DNA of 64,000 nt, from the NCBI GenBank assembly GCA_026120185.1, contig JANUWF010001101.1, positions 6,574,001 through 6,638,000 of the forward strand. The letters run 5' to 3'. The notes under the pieces were generated by a model, which did no database searches, was not told the DNA's origin, and saw only the letters and a program-made list of their open reading frames with translations. Numbering within the stretch: position 1 is the first letter of the stretch; each line of letters opens with the position of its first letter. The stretch comes from Voacanga thouarsii. Lineage: Eukaryota; Streptophyta; Magnoliopsida; Gentianales; Apocynaceae. A program made the position numbers and the translations under genes. Below, piece after piece: positions 25,401-35,434 of the stretch.

Positions 25401-26131
25401 ATCTACTATCATTAGGCTTCTAGTCCAATGATCCACGATTTCTTGAAATATTTTTACTTTTCAAATGAGCTACTCTAAAATCAATATCCAAGTCATGTTC
25501 CCTAAGGCCTTGAATAATTAGATTATTCGAACAACTACAAAAGGTGATATAGTGTAAACACCATCTCGTACAAGTCTGTCTTGACTAACTAGTTACATAT
25601 ACCCAACATACAAGTATATTGGTCCTTCTAAAGAACCTCAACTATAGTATATCAAAGCATACGCTTCCAGCTTCGTCAGACCACCAACTCATGCTCAAGT
25701 TGTAAAGTGCATGTCCACGTTGTAACGGTAGTAGTCTAGGTTTCTATCATATAGTACTTTTAAAAACCACTACTACAAGTCATGTTCTACGTATTCGAAA
25801 TACGCTTGTGTTATGAAATGAGAAGATTACTCATTGGCTAAAGGTAAGCCATTCCCTATTTAGAATTCATAACACAATAATCTTGTTATTTTCATTCTCA
25901 TCATCCGGTTAAGAACAATAGTTTATATGTTAAGTATCCCATGGTCCATACCTTATTGTGAAAGACCTCCATTTATATGAACTATTTACTTAAACACAAT
26001 GGGTCTTTTCCAATGAAAATTGTGCACAAATATAAAGAAGATTTCACAAATAATTTTTGAAAAAAATACTTTTATTAATATAAGTCAAAATTATATTAGA
26101 AATCTAATCTAAGAGGGCATACATTCCAACA
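22468..26131 (-). mobile_element. LTR-only copia insertion: two head-to-tail LTR-like modules (A and B)
   Basis: The insertion is bounded by TG...CA and the exact 5-bp duplication GATAG (22463-22467 and 26132-26136); the uninterrupted site is seen at about 4840-4850 in the E2 5' LTR. Read on the minus strand, module B starts at 26131 (TGTTGGAATGTATGCCC) and module A at 24296 (TGTTGGGAAATATGCC). Each is about 1.83 kb and they match each other block by block, but with clear divergence. There is no gag, pol or primer-binding site between them. They are relatives of the E1 LTR. Ends after the shared part differ: module A carries a GC-rich patch at 22576-22630 that module B lacks. Confidence 0.85.
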
Positions 26132-26598
26132 GATAGATAAGGTTTTTGGGTCACCTAGAGATAGAGATTCTAGGAATTTTTTGTTTGTAATTAGATTTTT
26201 TTGATTTTATGCATCATTAGGTTTGATTTATATTATGGAGATATCTAAGAGTTGGATCTTAGGGTAAAAGATTTCATTACTCGATAGAGAGTGGAATTTA
26301 CTTTATTTTGAAAATCTTGCCAATGCTTAGATTTGATATCAATTGATTGAGTGATGTTTATTATCCGAGTATTCTTGGAGAAATTCTTGTTTAATTACAT
26401 GGCCAATCTCATTTTCTTACTTAAATCTTGCCTTGTGATCTTTTAGTTTTTTCCTTGAGAATTGGGTTAGTGTATTTGTGTGGTACTCTCTTCTCCTTAA
26501 CATTAGTAATTAGTTATTTTACTTCTTGTTTTGGTTGATTGAACAATAGAATTCAAGTGGAAATAGGAGTAATTGATCCCATTCTTGAGGGTTTTCGA
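26132..26598 (+). repeat. E2 3' LTR, third piece, truncated
   Basis: GATAGATAAGGTTTTTGGG continues the Athila-like LTR (compare 4843 on) and runs to GGGTTTTCGA, equivalent to about 5289 in the 5' LTR. The last 150 bp of the LTR are missing and chromovirus pol sequence begins abruptly. Confidence 0.85.
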
Positions 26599-28441
26599 GC
26601 TCCGGAAGGTGATCGCTTACGCTTTTCGGAAGCTGAGACCTCATGAAGTCAACTACCCTACTTATGATCTGGAGCTGGCAGCTATCGCGTTCGCCCTAAA
26701 GAAATGGCGACACTACCTGTACGGAGCCGAATATGAGGTGTTCACCGACCACAAGAGTCTAAAGTATATCTTCACTTAGAAGGATCTGAACTTGAGGCAG
26801 CGAAGATGGATGGAATTTTTGGAAGAATACCGTTGTCCGATCAACTACCATTCCGGGAAGGCCAACGTTGTGGCGGACGCCCTGAGCAGGAAAGACGGTA
26901 TGGCCAAGCTAAGAGTGCAAGAAATTCAAGTGGTTCAGGATTTGTTGGACAGAAGGGTGGAAGTGCAAGAAAAGAAGATTGTTATTAGTAATCTGAAGTT
27001 GGTACCGGATTTGAAGCGGGAAATCATGGAAGCTCAGCAAAGCAATGCCGAGTTTCAGCTTTTCAAGGATAAAGAGCTCAAGCGGCCAGATAGTGAATTC
27101 CGTTAGGACGAGGCGGGAGTTTTACATTTCATGGATCGGTTGTGTGTACCTGGAGAGTAGCAATTAAATGACAGAATTTTGGAAGAGGCGCACAAAAGCA
27201 AGTACGCCATTCATCCAGGGGAAGTCAAAATGTATCAGGACTTGAAGAGAGCCTATTGGTGGCCCGGACTGAAGTGATATGTGGTCAAGTATGTCTCGAC
27301 CTGTCTCACTTGCCAAAAAGTCAAAGCGGAACACAAGAAGTCAGCGAGACTATTGCAGCCATTGCCAGTACCGGAATGGAAATGGGAGGAGGTGACCATG
27401 GATTTTGTCACTGGACTTCCCATGTCAAAAACCCAGAAGGACGCCATATGGGTAGTGGTGGATTGACTGACTAAGTCGGCCCATTTCATACCGGTGAATG
27501 TAAGAGACTCTATTGAGAAGCCGGCTCAGACTTATGTTCGAGAGATAGTCCGACTGCACGGAGTGCCTTTAAGTATTGTGTCTGACGGAGACCTAAGGTT
27601 TACGTCTCGTTTTTTGGGCAAATTTCAGGAAGTAATAGGGTCAAGTCTGAAATTCAGTACGACGGCACATCCGCAGACCGATGAGCAGTCAGAAAGGGTT
27701 ATACAGATATTGGAAGATATGTTGAGAGTCTGTGTTCTGGATTTCGGGGATAAGTGGATAGAGTGTGTACCGTACACGAAGCTGTCATATAAAAATAGCT
27801 ATCAAGCTTCAATTGGGATGGCATCGTATGAGGTTTTGTATGGATGCAAGTGTCAGGTACCGCTGTATTGGAGTTGGTCAGAAGATGGTCACGTGAGCAG
27901 AACCGGAGAAATCTGTGTCCAAGAAATGTTGGACAAAGTGAAATTGATCAGGGAAAGGTTGAAGGCGGCTCAGAGCCGACAGAAGAGCTACGCGGACAAC
28001 CGGCGGAAAGAATTGGAGTTTCAAGTAGGGGACAACGTATTTCTGAGATTGATGCCGAATAGGGGGATCTTGAAACATCCGAAGGGTGGAAAGTTGAATC
28101 GGAGGTATTTGGGGCCGTTCCCGATTAAAGAAAGGATTGGACCGGTAGCCTACCTACTGCACCAGCCAGATGGGTTGACGGGAATTCACGATGTGTTTCA
28201 TGTCTCACAATTGAAGAAGTACAATGCTGATCCTGGCCATATTCTGAATAACGAGCCTTTGGTGTTGTAACCCGATCTGAGTTATGTGGAGAAGCCCGTG
28301 AAAATATTGGATCGCAGTATCAAGAGTCTTTGGAATAAGCAGATACCGATGGTCAAAGTTCAGTGGGAGCATCATGGCACGCAGGATGCCACATGGGAAT
28401 CAGAAGAGTGGGTTAAGCGGAGGTATCCTGATCTAAAATAG
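26599..28441 (+). pseudogene. Tekay/Del-type chromovirus pol: RNase H, integrase, chromodomain (E4)
   Basis: The frame starts inside RNase H ([20 protein letters not shown], then [14 protein letters not shown]) and ends that domain with [13 protein letters not shown]. Integrase follows: zinc region HPGEVKMYQDLKRAYWWPGL with CLTCQ, first Asp in VTMDFVTGLP, second in SDGDLRFTSRF and Glu in TDEQSERVIQILED. The tail reads GPFPIKERIGPVAYLLHQP, then FHVSQLKKY, then a chromodomain (YVEKPVKILDR, ATWESEEWVKRRYP). This order defines chromoviruses; the chromodomain directs integration to heterochromatin. Stops at 26777, 27103, 27161, 27275, 27464 and 28268 mostly stand where Gln, Trp or Arg is usual. 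It is richer in GC than its neighbours. The 5' half is absent. Confidence 0.93.
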
Positions 28442-28474
28442 AGGTATGCTTGAATTTCGGGACGAAATTCTTCT

Positions 28475-28487
28475 AAGGATGGGAGGA
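28475..28487 (+). other. Polypurine tract of E4
   Basis: AAGGATGGGAGGA directly precedes the LTR start TGTGAAACCCC, as usual in Tekay/Del elements. It follows the conserved GAATTTCGGGACGAAATTC stretch at 28451-28470. Confidence 0.85.
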
Positions 28488-28740
28488 TGTGAAACCCCAG
28501 TCAAAACCAACCTTAGAGTAAGGGGGTTGGGATGCATATCATATTTTATTGCATGTTTAAATATATTTTTATATGATTTTATGTGCTTTGGATTTGTGTT
28601 TTATAGTCTCGAGAGCTTGATTATATTTATTGAGTAAGAATGGCAAAATGATAATTTTTGCTTGAGGTGAAAATAGGAAGATAGCTTGAGGATTAAATAG
28701 GAAAAATATTTTAGAGAGAAAATAAGAACAAGAGTTGTTG

Positions 28741-28800
28741 TGGTATAGTGGTTAGAGCTTTGGAATTAATTCTTGAGGTCTTGGGTTCAAATTCCATCAT
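28741..28800 (+). ncRNA. tRNA-like patch with Pol III A and B boxes inside the E4 LTR (relic)
   Basis: TGGTATAGTGGTTAGAGC (28741-28758) resembles the A box and D-arm of a tRNA gene. GGTCTTGGGTTCAAATTCC (28777-28795) contains a B-box/T-loop core (GGTTCAAATTC). The spacing of about 40 bp is right for a tRNA or a tRNA-derived SINE head. I could not fold a complete cloverleaf with a proper acceptor stem or anticodon arm, so this is a relic or chance resemblance rather than a working tRNA gene. Confidence 0.45.
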
Positions 28801-30442
28801 TGGAGATTTAGCATGATTAAATTTTATTTTTGCTTGGGAAGTGATATTTTCGGCCTTATGTGCTTTAGAATAGGGTAGAGGTGTTGTCCTAGGGGAGACA
28901 TGATAGGAGTATCTTAATCCTATTCTTTTGGCCTACACAAAATTCCTAAGGGAATTCATTCCTCCTTGATCCTTAATTTTTCCTAATTTTCAATTCGTTA
29001 AATTGGTCAAAATTGTTCTAGCCAATTTCATTCCAGAAGTTTCAGTAAAGTGCTGTGGCTTTGAAGGTTCAAAATGTCTTAGTGAAAGACATCTTATGGA
29101 CCGAAAATGTGGAAGAGATGGGGAAGGATTCCAAGAGAATTAATTCTCCTAGTGAACCCTCTAAACTTCACTCTAGTTAGGTTCATTTTCTTTTATGTAA
29201 TGAACTGAAATTTTTCTAGCTTCTTGTGCCTTCAAGGTGTTGAAATTCTCAGCCATTATTCTCTCTCAAATGCTGCCAGAAAATGGCCCTTTTTATCAGC
29301 TTGAAATATGAAATTCTCTAGTTAATTTCGAGCTGCACAAATGCTGTGCAAAACCAGAAAAATTTCTGGTTGAAATCGCAACTTTGGTGGTCTTCAACCA
29401 AGCTGTTTTCTTCAAGTTTTCTCCCAACTCTTTAGCCACGTTTTTCCTCCATGAAGAAGGCTGGAAACCAGCCATGAAGGAGCCTGAAATCTCCTTCAAA
29501 CTCTCTGCAAGCTGACTGAAAAATGGCAGCCGAAACTGCCTAGAAAAATTCCAGCAATGGCGCAATTCTGTGTAGGATTTCTATCCAGCTTTGTTTCCTA
29601 ATCCAGCCCTGGCCGAAACTCCATCTTTCTTCTGCACAAACCACTCTTAAACAGCCATGAACTGAACTCCATTGTCTTCTCCAAGCTTTTGCACGAAAAC
29701 CAGACATGGCTGCCCTAAAATATCTCCAACAAATTACTGCAATCATGCCTTGATTGGATACCAAAATTCCAGTAACCTTAATTTAGCAACATTCCATAAA
29801 TTGTCCCTCAAACAACCGACCTTTCCTTCACCATTGCACCTCCTCTTTTCGGCCACCATTAGCCTTCTTCAACCAGCTTTCATCCAGCCAAATCACTGAG
29901 CAATCAATCGGCCATGACAGCTCCAAAAAGCTCTCCATTGATCAAAGATATTCTTGTTATATTTTATTTCCAAATTTGATTCTCAAAAATATTCTTTTAG
30001 GATTTCAACAACCAACCTTTCCTTTTCATTTCAAACCAGAAAAATCATCTACCTAAACTACACAAGCAATTCGGCCACTGCACACACACAGAATTTCGGC
30101 AGCCTCCAATCCAAAATCCGTCCATTCTCTTTAACCTTCAAGCACACATAGAACACCAAGAACACCTACTCATTTCTTTCGCCTAATACCTCTCCAAACC
30201 ACTTTAATCTTCTTCAAAAAAAATTCAGAATTCATCTACTCACTCCCGTGAGTCCATCCATACCACTTTTAACATTAAACTCCAAAATCCAACTCTCTTT
30301 TGGATAAAAAATCAGTATTTTTGTGAAGGCTCAAGAATACCTTCAAGGTAAGTTTGTTCAATCAACTTCATCTTCACTAATCTTCAATCTCTAATGAATA
30401 TATATGTGTATAAGCATGCTAACGGACGCTCTTCTTCTCTTT

Positions 30443-30468
30443 TCTCTCTCTCTCTCTCTCTCTCTCTT
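30443..30468 (+). repeat. (TC)n microsatellite
   Basis: An uninterrupted CT/TC run inside the E4 LTR, followed by TTGGCCGAATACCCTCTCCC. Confidence 0.9.
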
Positions 30469-32821
30469 GGCCGAATACCCTCTCCCTCTTGGCCGAATGA
30501 ATTCTTCACTAATGGCCATACTTTCTTCATCTCTCTTGGACGGATCTAGTCATCTAGAGGTTGAGATCCATTCGAAACTCCTTCAAGGTACTCATAAATC
30601 AAGTAAGCCTTTTCAACCCTCCTTTTTAATTCTAGATTCATGTCTCTAGGATGATATTGGTAGGAGATGGATTATGAATAGGATTTGAGCATATATTGTT
30701 GTGATGAGTTGAGATTGAAGCATGAATAAATATGTGTATATGATGGAGGTGGGATTTATGCATGAGTTGGTTATCTTGGTTGATTGTATGGTGTTTTTAA
30801 GGTTTAATGCATGTCTCCATGTCATAAGTAGTATTTGTGATCAAGTATGTTAGAGATTATGTCACCTATGGTGAATAGGATTTATATTCATGTATGATTG
30901 TTAAAGCCATGATTATGTTTATACTAGTAGAGGTTGGATCATGCATTGGTAAATTTAGATCTATGTTTTAATTCATGATTTGGATGAGTTGATGAATTGA
31001 AGTGGAGTATATATTCATGATTGTGGTTAGCAATAGAATATGATCATGATCTAGTTGTTCCAAAGCTAAGGTTATCTCATCAATAAAATATTTAATATTA
31101 TAACTTTTGCTAGTAAGGTAGACTTGGATTATTATATATAATAATGATATTTTAGTCAAATAAATGATTGCTTTTATTTCAAGGAATAAAATATATAGAT
31201 ATTATATATAATAATAATAATAATATCAAATAGAGCCTTTTGTATAGATAATCATAATAAGTAAAATATTAATTTTGTAAGTCTTATATTCATAAATATC
31301 ATTAAAATTTATTATCTTTTAATCAAAACCTATTAAAATTTATTTAGTATCTTTCAATCAAGACCCATTAAAATTTATTTTCAACTAATTTTAGTTATCA
31401 ATTATTTTCAAATAATTAGTTATTAATAAATCATTATTTTACCTAATACCACCTAGGACTCTCCATCAAATAAACTCTAAATTATTCTTAGCAAGATTTA
31501 AACCTTTAACTTATTAGTACCTATTTTCTGAAACAATAATTATTTTAAATATCAAATTAGACTTAGTTTATAAATCATTTTTATTTATTAATTGACCTTA
31601 AAGCTTGAGACACTAGGATCATGGTAGTAGTGAGTTGAGCTAGCTTTATTTGTGAAAGTGAATTTTAGCTTGAGATTAATTATGGCTTGTATTTACCCCA
31701 GGCGGGGTTGGGTCAGCTGTTGAAGACTTTTATTTTATCTCAAGCTAAGGATCAGGTAAGCTCCTGCATAAAACCTATTTGATGCAAAATGTTTCTTATG
31801 GCAAGCCAAATATAGAGTGCATAAACACTCATTTCGGTAAAGGCAATTGAGGATTGACTCCTTACTTATTTCAGTCAAACAAATTATTTGAAAATCAATA
31901 TGCAGATTTACTCAAACTCAAAACTCTTTCTAAAACTGATTTTGACAAAGGCTTTGAAAACCCTTAATTGCCATTTTCAAGTGGAACTATGTTTTGTTCC
32001 TTTTTCCCCAAGTGGGGTAAATTACGTTGAGTACTCAATAAGGGTGGACTATTAGGACTAGTCTTTGAAGGGTTAGAGTGAGTCTCTCAATAGGTGGCCA
32101 TCTCTGAGGGATAAGTCCTCCCCGGATAGGATGTCAGTCCAGTAGGTCGTGTCGGTCCGAGTTAGCAGTTTTTTTTCCAATCAAGTGACTATGTGTTGCC
32201 GGAATGAACAACCGATTGTTGTTTGGGTATAGAGAATGAGGAGTATCTTACTCGGTAGGCCAATCACTTACCTTTTGTCAGTCTGCACAAAGTGTCAGCA
32301 TTCTAACCGGTTATGGGGCCCAACATGTGGTAACCCATGATCATTTCTTTTGAGTAGTTGATTTTATTGATTATGTATGGTTGGAAAAGCCAAAACACTA
32401 CTCTTGATTTTGACTAATGTTTATTGCTTGCGAGTATTTCTCTTATAAAGATTTATACTTTGCATTCACGAACTATTTTTACTGGACACTCAAAGCACAC
32501 ACGGACTTACTAAGATTTTTATCTCATCACCCTTTTTACCATGATTTCAGGTCGATCCTGCTGTGGGGATGAGTAGCTAGATATTGCCTGCCTTGAAAGA
32601 TTTTTCTATTTGTGTAATGCTTTGGGGAGTTGAGAGTGGATAATTTTATTATAGATTTGATTTTGGAATTTTTGGATTCATTCTTGGGTTGTAATAGATT
32701 TTAAGTTAAAGTATTATTTTTATTCCACTATTTTGATTGTGTGACCTAGTTATAAAGATCCCTTGTCCTTTGGACGGGGCGACATCCCCAGCCTGGCGGG
32801 CCTAGGTAGTGGGGTGTTACA

Positions 32822-33814
32822 AACAGAGTTGAACTGGAGCTGGTTCCAAGAGTCAAGATGGCGTCGGCTGCATTCTGGTCTTCATCATATGAAATTCGGA
32901 GAAAAATCGACGAATAAGTAGAGAAGCAGAACACAACCGGCGCCGGCTGTGCCCTGAAGTTAAGGCCTTGCTTAATTTTTTCTACGCGATTTTTGGTAAT
33001 CTGTGGAGTTTTAGTATCTTCCAACTTCTACTTGATCAAGAACATTGTACCTACGAGTTTAGGCACTTCTTATGCCTATAAATAGATGAAAAACACAAGG
33101 AAAAAAGGGAGAGAATTCATTAATCATCATAGAAAATTACTCAATCTAATGAGGAATTCTTCAATTCAAATAGGGTTGTACAAGAAGGTCTTTAAAGGAA
33201 GAAAAAAGAGGCTTGTCATGAGTGCTTTCTTTTACTTTGTTTTCTTTTTCTTGAACAATGATATGTTAATTGTTTCATTGCAATTTGACATTGTTTTAGA
33301 TATTCATGATTCTTAGAGTTATTTGATCTTTTGATTAATTGATTGTTCTTCTTGGTATTTAATTACTTGGGCGTATCACGAGATTAATTAGTTGTTTCTT
33401 TTCATTAAATTGCTAGACCAAAGAGGTTGATGGTGGTTGCAATTAATTAATTTCATATTTATTGGTTGTTAACTTGCTAGACCAAAGAGGTTAATTGCTG
33501 AGAATTGAGTAATTAAAGGTTAATTGACGTTTGCTAAACCAAGGATTCATTGATTAATTTCATGTTTTAAATTTGCCAGACCAAGAAAATTTAATCGAGG
33601 ATTGTGTTTAATGTATCTTTTGGATGAATTAGTTGAGACAGACCAAGTGATGCTAATTTATCTATAAGAGAGTAATTAGTTAAGACTGACCAAGTGATGA
33701 TAATTTACCTTTATCCTTCATGGTGTCAATAGACGAATTAGTTATGATAATAGTTAGGTCCTTTGAGATCATGTTTGTCTAAACAATGGTTTGAGTTACA
33801 TACTTCTCCATCAT

Positions 33815-33872
<58 letters not shown>

Positions 33873-34118
33873 TATTTTTTTATTTTATTTTCTTTTGTTT
33901 TATTTATTTTTCACTTTATCGAGTCGGTTAAACAATGAAAGAAATGTGATTAATATCTACTTGTTGCTAGAGGATCGACACTTGTTTGAACCCTATGCTC
34001 GATTAATGATGAGTACGCTTGCTCATATGTGTGATTTGGGTTGAATATTTTAATTTAAACTTGATTGGAAATGTGCTTAGTTTTTGTATGATTTTTACAC
34101 CAAAGTTTGGACACATCA
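32822..34118 (+). repeat. E5 5' LTR (5'-truncated)
   Basis: Matches 37280-38768 from a point about 260 bp inside that LTR. It has a TATAAATA box at 33077-33084 and GC-rich GGCGCCGGC motifs near 32938. It also has a (CA)n(TA)n microsatellite at 33818-33871 that the other LTR lacks. It ends GGACACATCA. Confidence 0.85.
33818..33871 (+). repeat. (AC)n(AT)n compound microsatellite
   Basis: About 21 AC units followed by AT units, inside the E5 5' LTR. The 3' LTR has T-rich simple sequence (TTTTA, then TTTTG) at the same place (38505-38560). Confidence 0.9.
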
Positions 34119-34124
34119 AGTTTT

Positions 34125-34142
34125 TGACGCCGTTGCCGGGAA
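34125..34142 (+). other. E5 primer-binding site (tRNA-Asp)
   Basis: TGACGCCGTTGCCGGGAA follows the LTR end CATCA and AGTTTT. It is one or two changes from the tRNA-Asp complement TGGCGCCGTTGCCGGGGA used by Athila elements. Confidence 0.85.
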
Positions 34143-34645
34143 ACAATAGCATGAAAGCTTGGATTTTGTTGATTTAGCCATGTAAATATGTAAATATGTA
34201 TATACGTTCCTTGTATGAAGAAGTACCTATGTTGTTGTTTGTATAATTGTATTGTAATTTCGCTATATGTTGTAAATATGTAAATAGGTATATACATGTT
34301 CATAATCGCTAACTTGTCTTTGTATGTTTGTATATATTGTATATTTAGTTATTTAATTTTACTAACTTTTTCTTCTTTTAATTTTGTTTTAAATATGAAT
34401 TTTGGTTATCTAGCTTTCTTCTTATCTTTTATAGGTGTAGGCCGTGGAAAGCAGTGAAGTCATTTTTGCTGTTTGAAACAATTTTTATTTTGGTCGTTTT
34501 GTTTTGTTCTTTTTATCATGTCTTCAAGAATTAAATTGTATTATTCATCATTATTGCATGTTCATCATTTTTCTTGCATTAAAAAAAAAATACTTTAGTG
34601 TATTGATTAGCAAAATTACTAGCTCACATTGATGTTTTTAATGAG

Positions 34646-35434
34646 ATGTCATTAAAAGCATTAGTGAATTCTTTTGTTGCCAATATAAATTCATTTATTC
34701 AGTGGTATGAAGAAGCTTCCCAACGATTGTGCGATCAAAGGAAACAATTAGTTAAGATTGTTGAGGAGACTCATGAGTTCATGCTAGCCCATACACTTGA
34801 ACTAGAGAATCTCCAAGGAGAGGAGAGATGCTACGAGGGGCAATTATCCACTGTGGGAAGGGAGGTATTCAATTCTTCACTATGTGCTAATAATCTAAAT
34901 ATCTCTTTGTCACATGATTTCTTAAGTTCCTTTCTTTTTTTGGAGAATATGGGTCCAAATAATGATGTGTTGACTTTAGCATACTTTAAGGAGTTGGATC
35001 TTTCAACACTATATAATAAGAAGTCCTTGGAGAATGCTGAAAATTTCTACCCTTTACCCCTTTCAACGGGAGGTAACTTAATTTTTGTAGATGTGTCGAA
35101 AAGTAAGGATTTCTTGATCCCATCCTTAAGAACTTAATTGCTAAGTTTTAAGGAGAATTTTAATTGTAAAAATTCTTTTGAATGATTAATTGGTGATTTC
35201 AAAGTTGATGCATTCGTTAGATACTATGTGCACTTATATGTTGAAAAAGATAATTATGTGTCTAAAGGAATGTTAGAGAATGTGGTTTATGTGTTTTGCT
35301 TTGCTGAGACAAATCATTTTCCTGAACCTTCCATTTTTCAAAATCCTCCGTTCTTTCCACATTCATTATGTCTATCTTCTACTTGGAGTTTTAATCTCTT
35401 TTCCAAAGGTTTAATGAGGAAGCATAATGAGTAG
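34646..35434 (+). pseudogene. Single ORF of E5, unrecognised protein with two in-frame stops
   Basis: One frame runs from MSLKALVNSFVANINSFIQW at 34646 to LFSKGLMRKHNE at 35434, interrupted only by a TAA (35135) and a TGA (about 35183). Read through, it would be about 260 residues. The first 163 codons are open. They begin with a helical stretch (YEEASQRLCDQRKQLVKIVE, then LELENLQGEERCYEGQL) that looks like a coiled coil. The second half is aromatic and rich in Phe and Pro. No zinc knuckle, protease or polymerase motif is seen. By position directly after the primer site it could be a gag-like protein, but I do not recognise a family. It differs from the ORF in E6. Confidence 0.45.

Larger units (their letters stand above)
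28488..32821 (+). repeat. E4 3' LTR (4.3 kb)
   Basis: It starts TGTGAAACCCCAGTC directly after the polypurine tract and ends GTGGGGTGTTACA, typical Tekay/Del LTR termini. Length is 4334 bp, long but within the habit of this group. It contains a tRNA-like patch (28741-28800), a (TC)n run at 30443-30468, and repeated TTGGCCGAAT motifs near 30468 and 30488. The other LTR is not in the window. ORFs inside it lack any family signature and are dismissed. The sequence after 32821 is a truncated LTR of another element. Confidence 0.85.

Noticed and set aside
28741..28800. A functional tRNA gene
   Set aside because: A and B boxes are present but no convincing acceptor stem or anticodon arm could be drawn.
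33763..34044. ORF with (His-Thr)n run, and its partner at 38497-38694
   Set aside because: Both are LTR sequence of E5; the repeated peptide comes from a microsatellite and the shared tail reflects LTR identity, not coding constraint.
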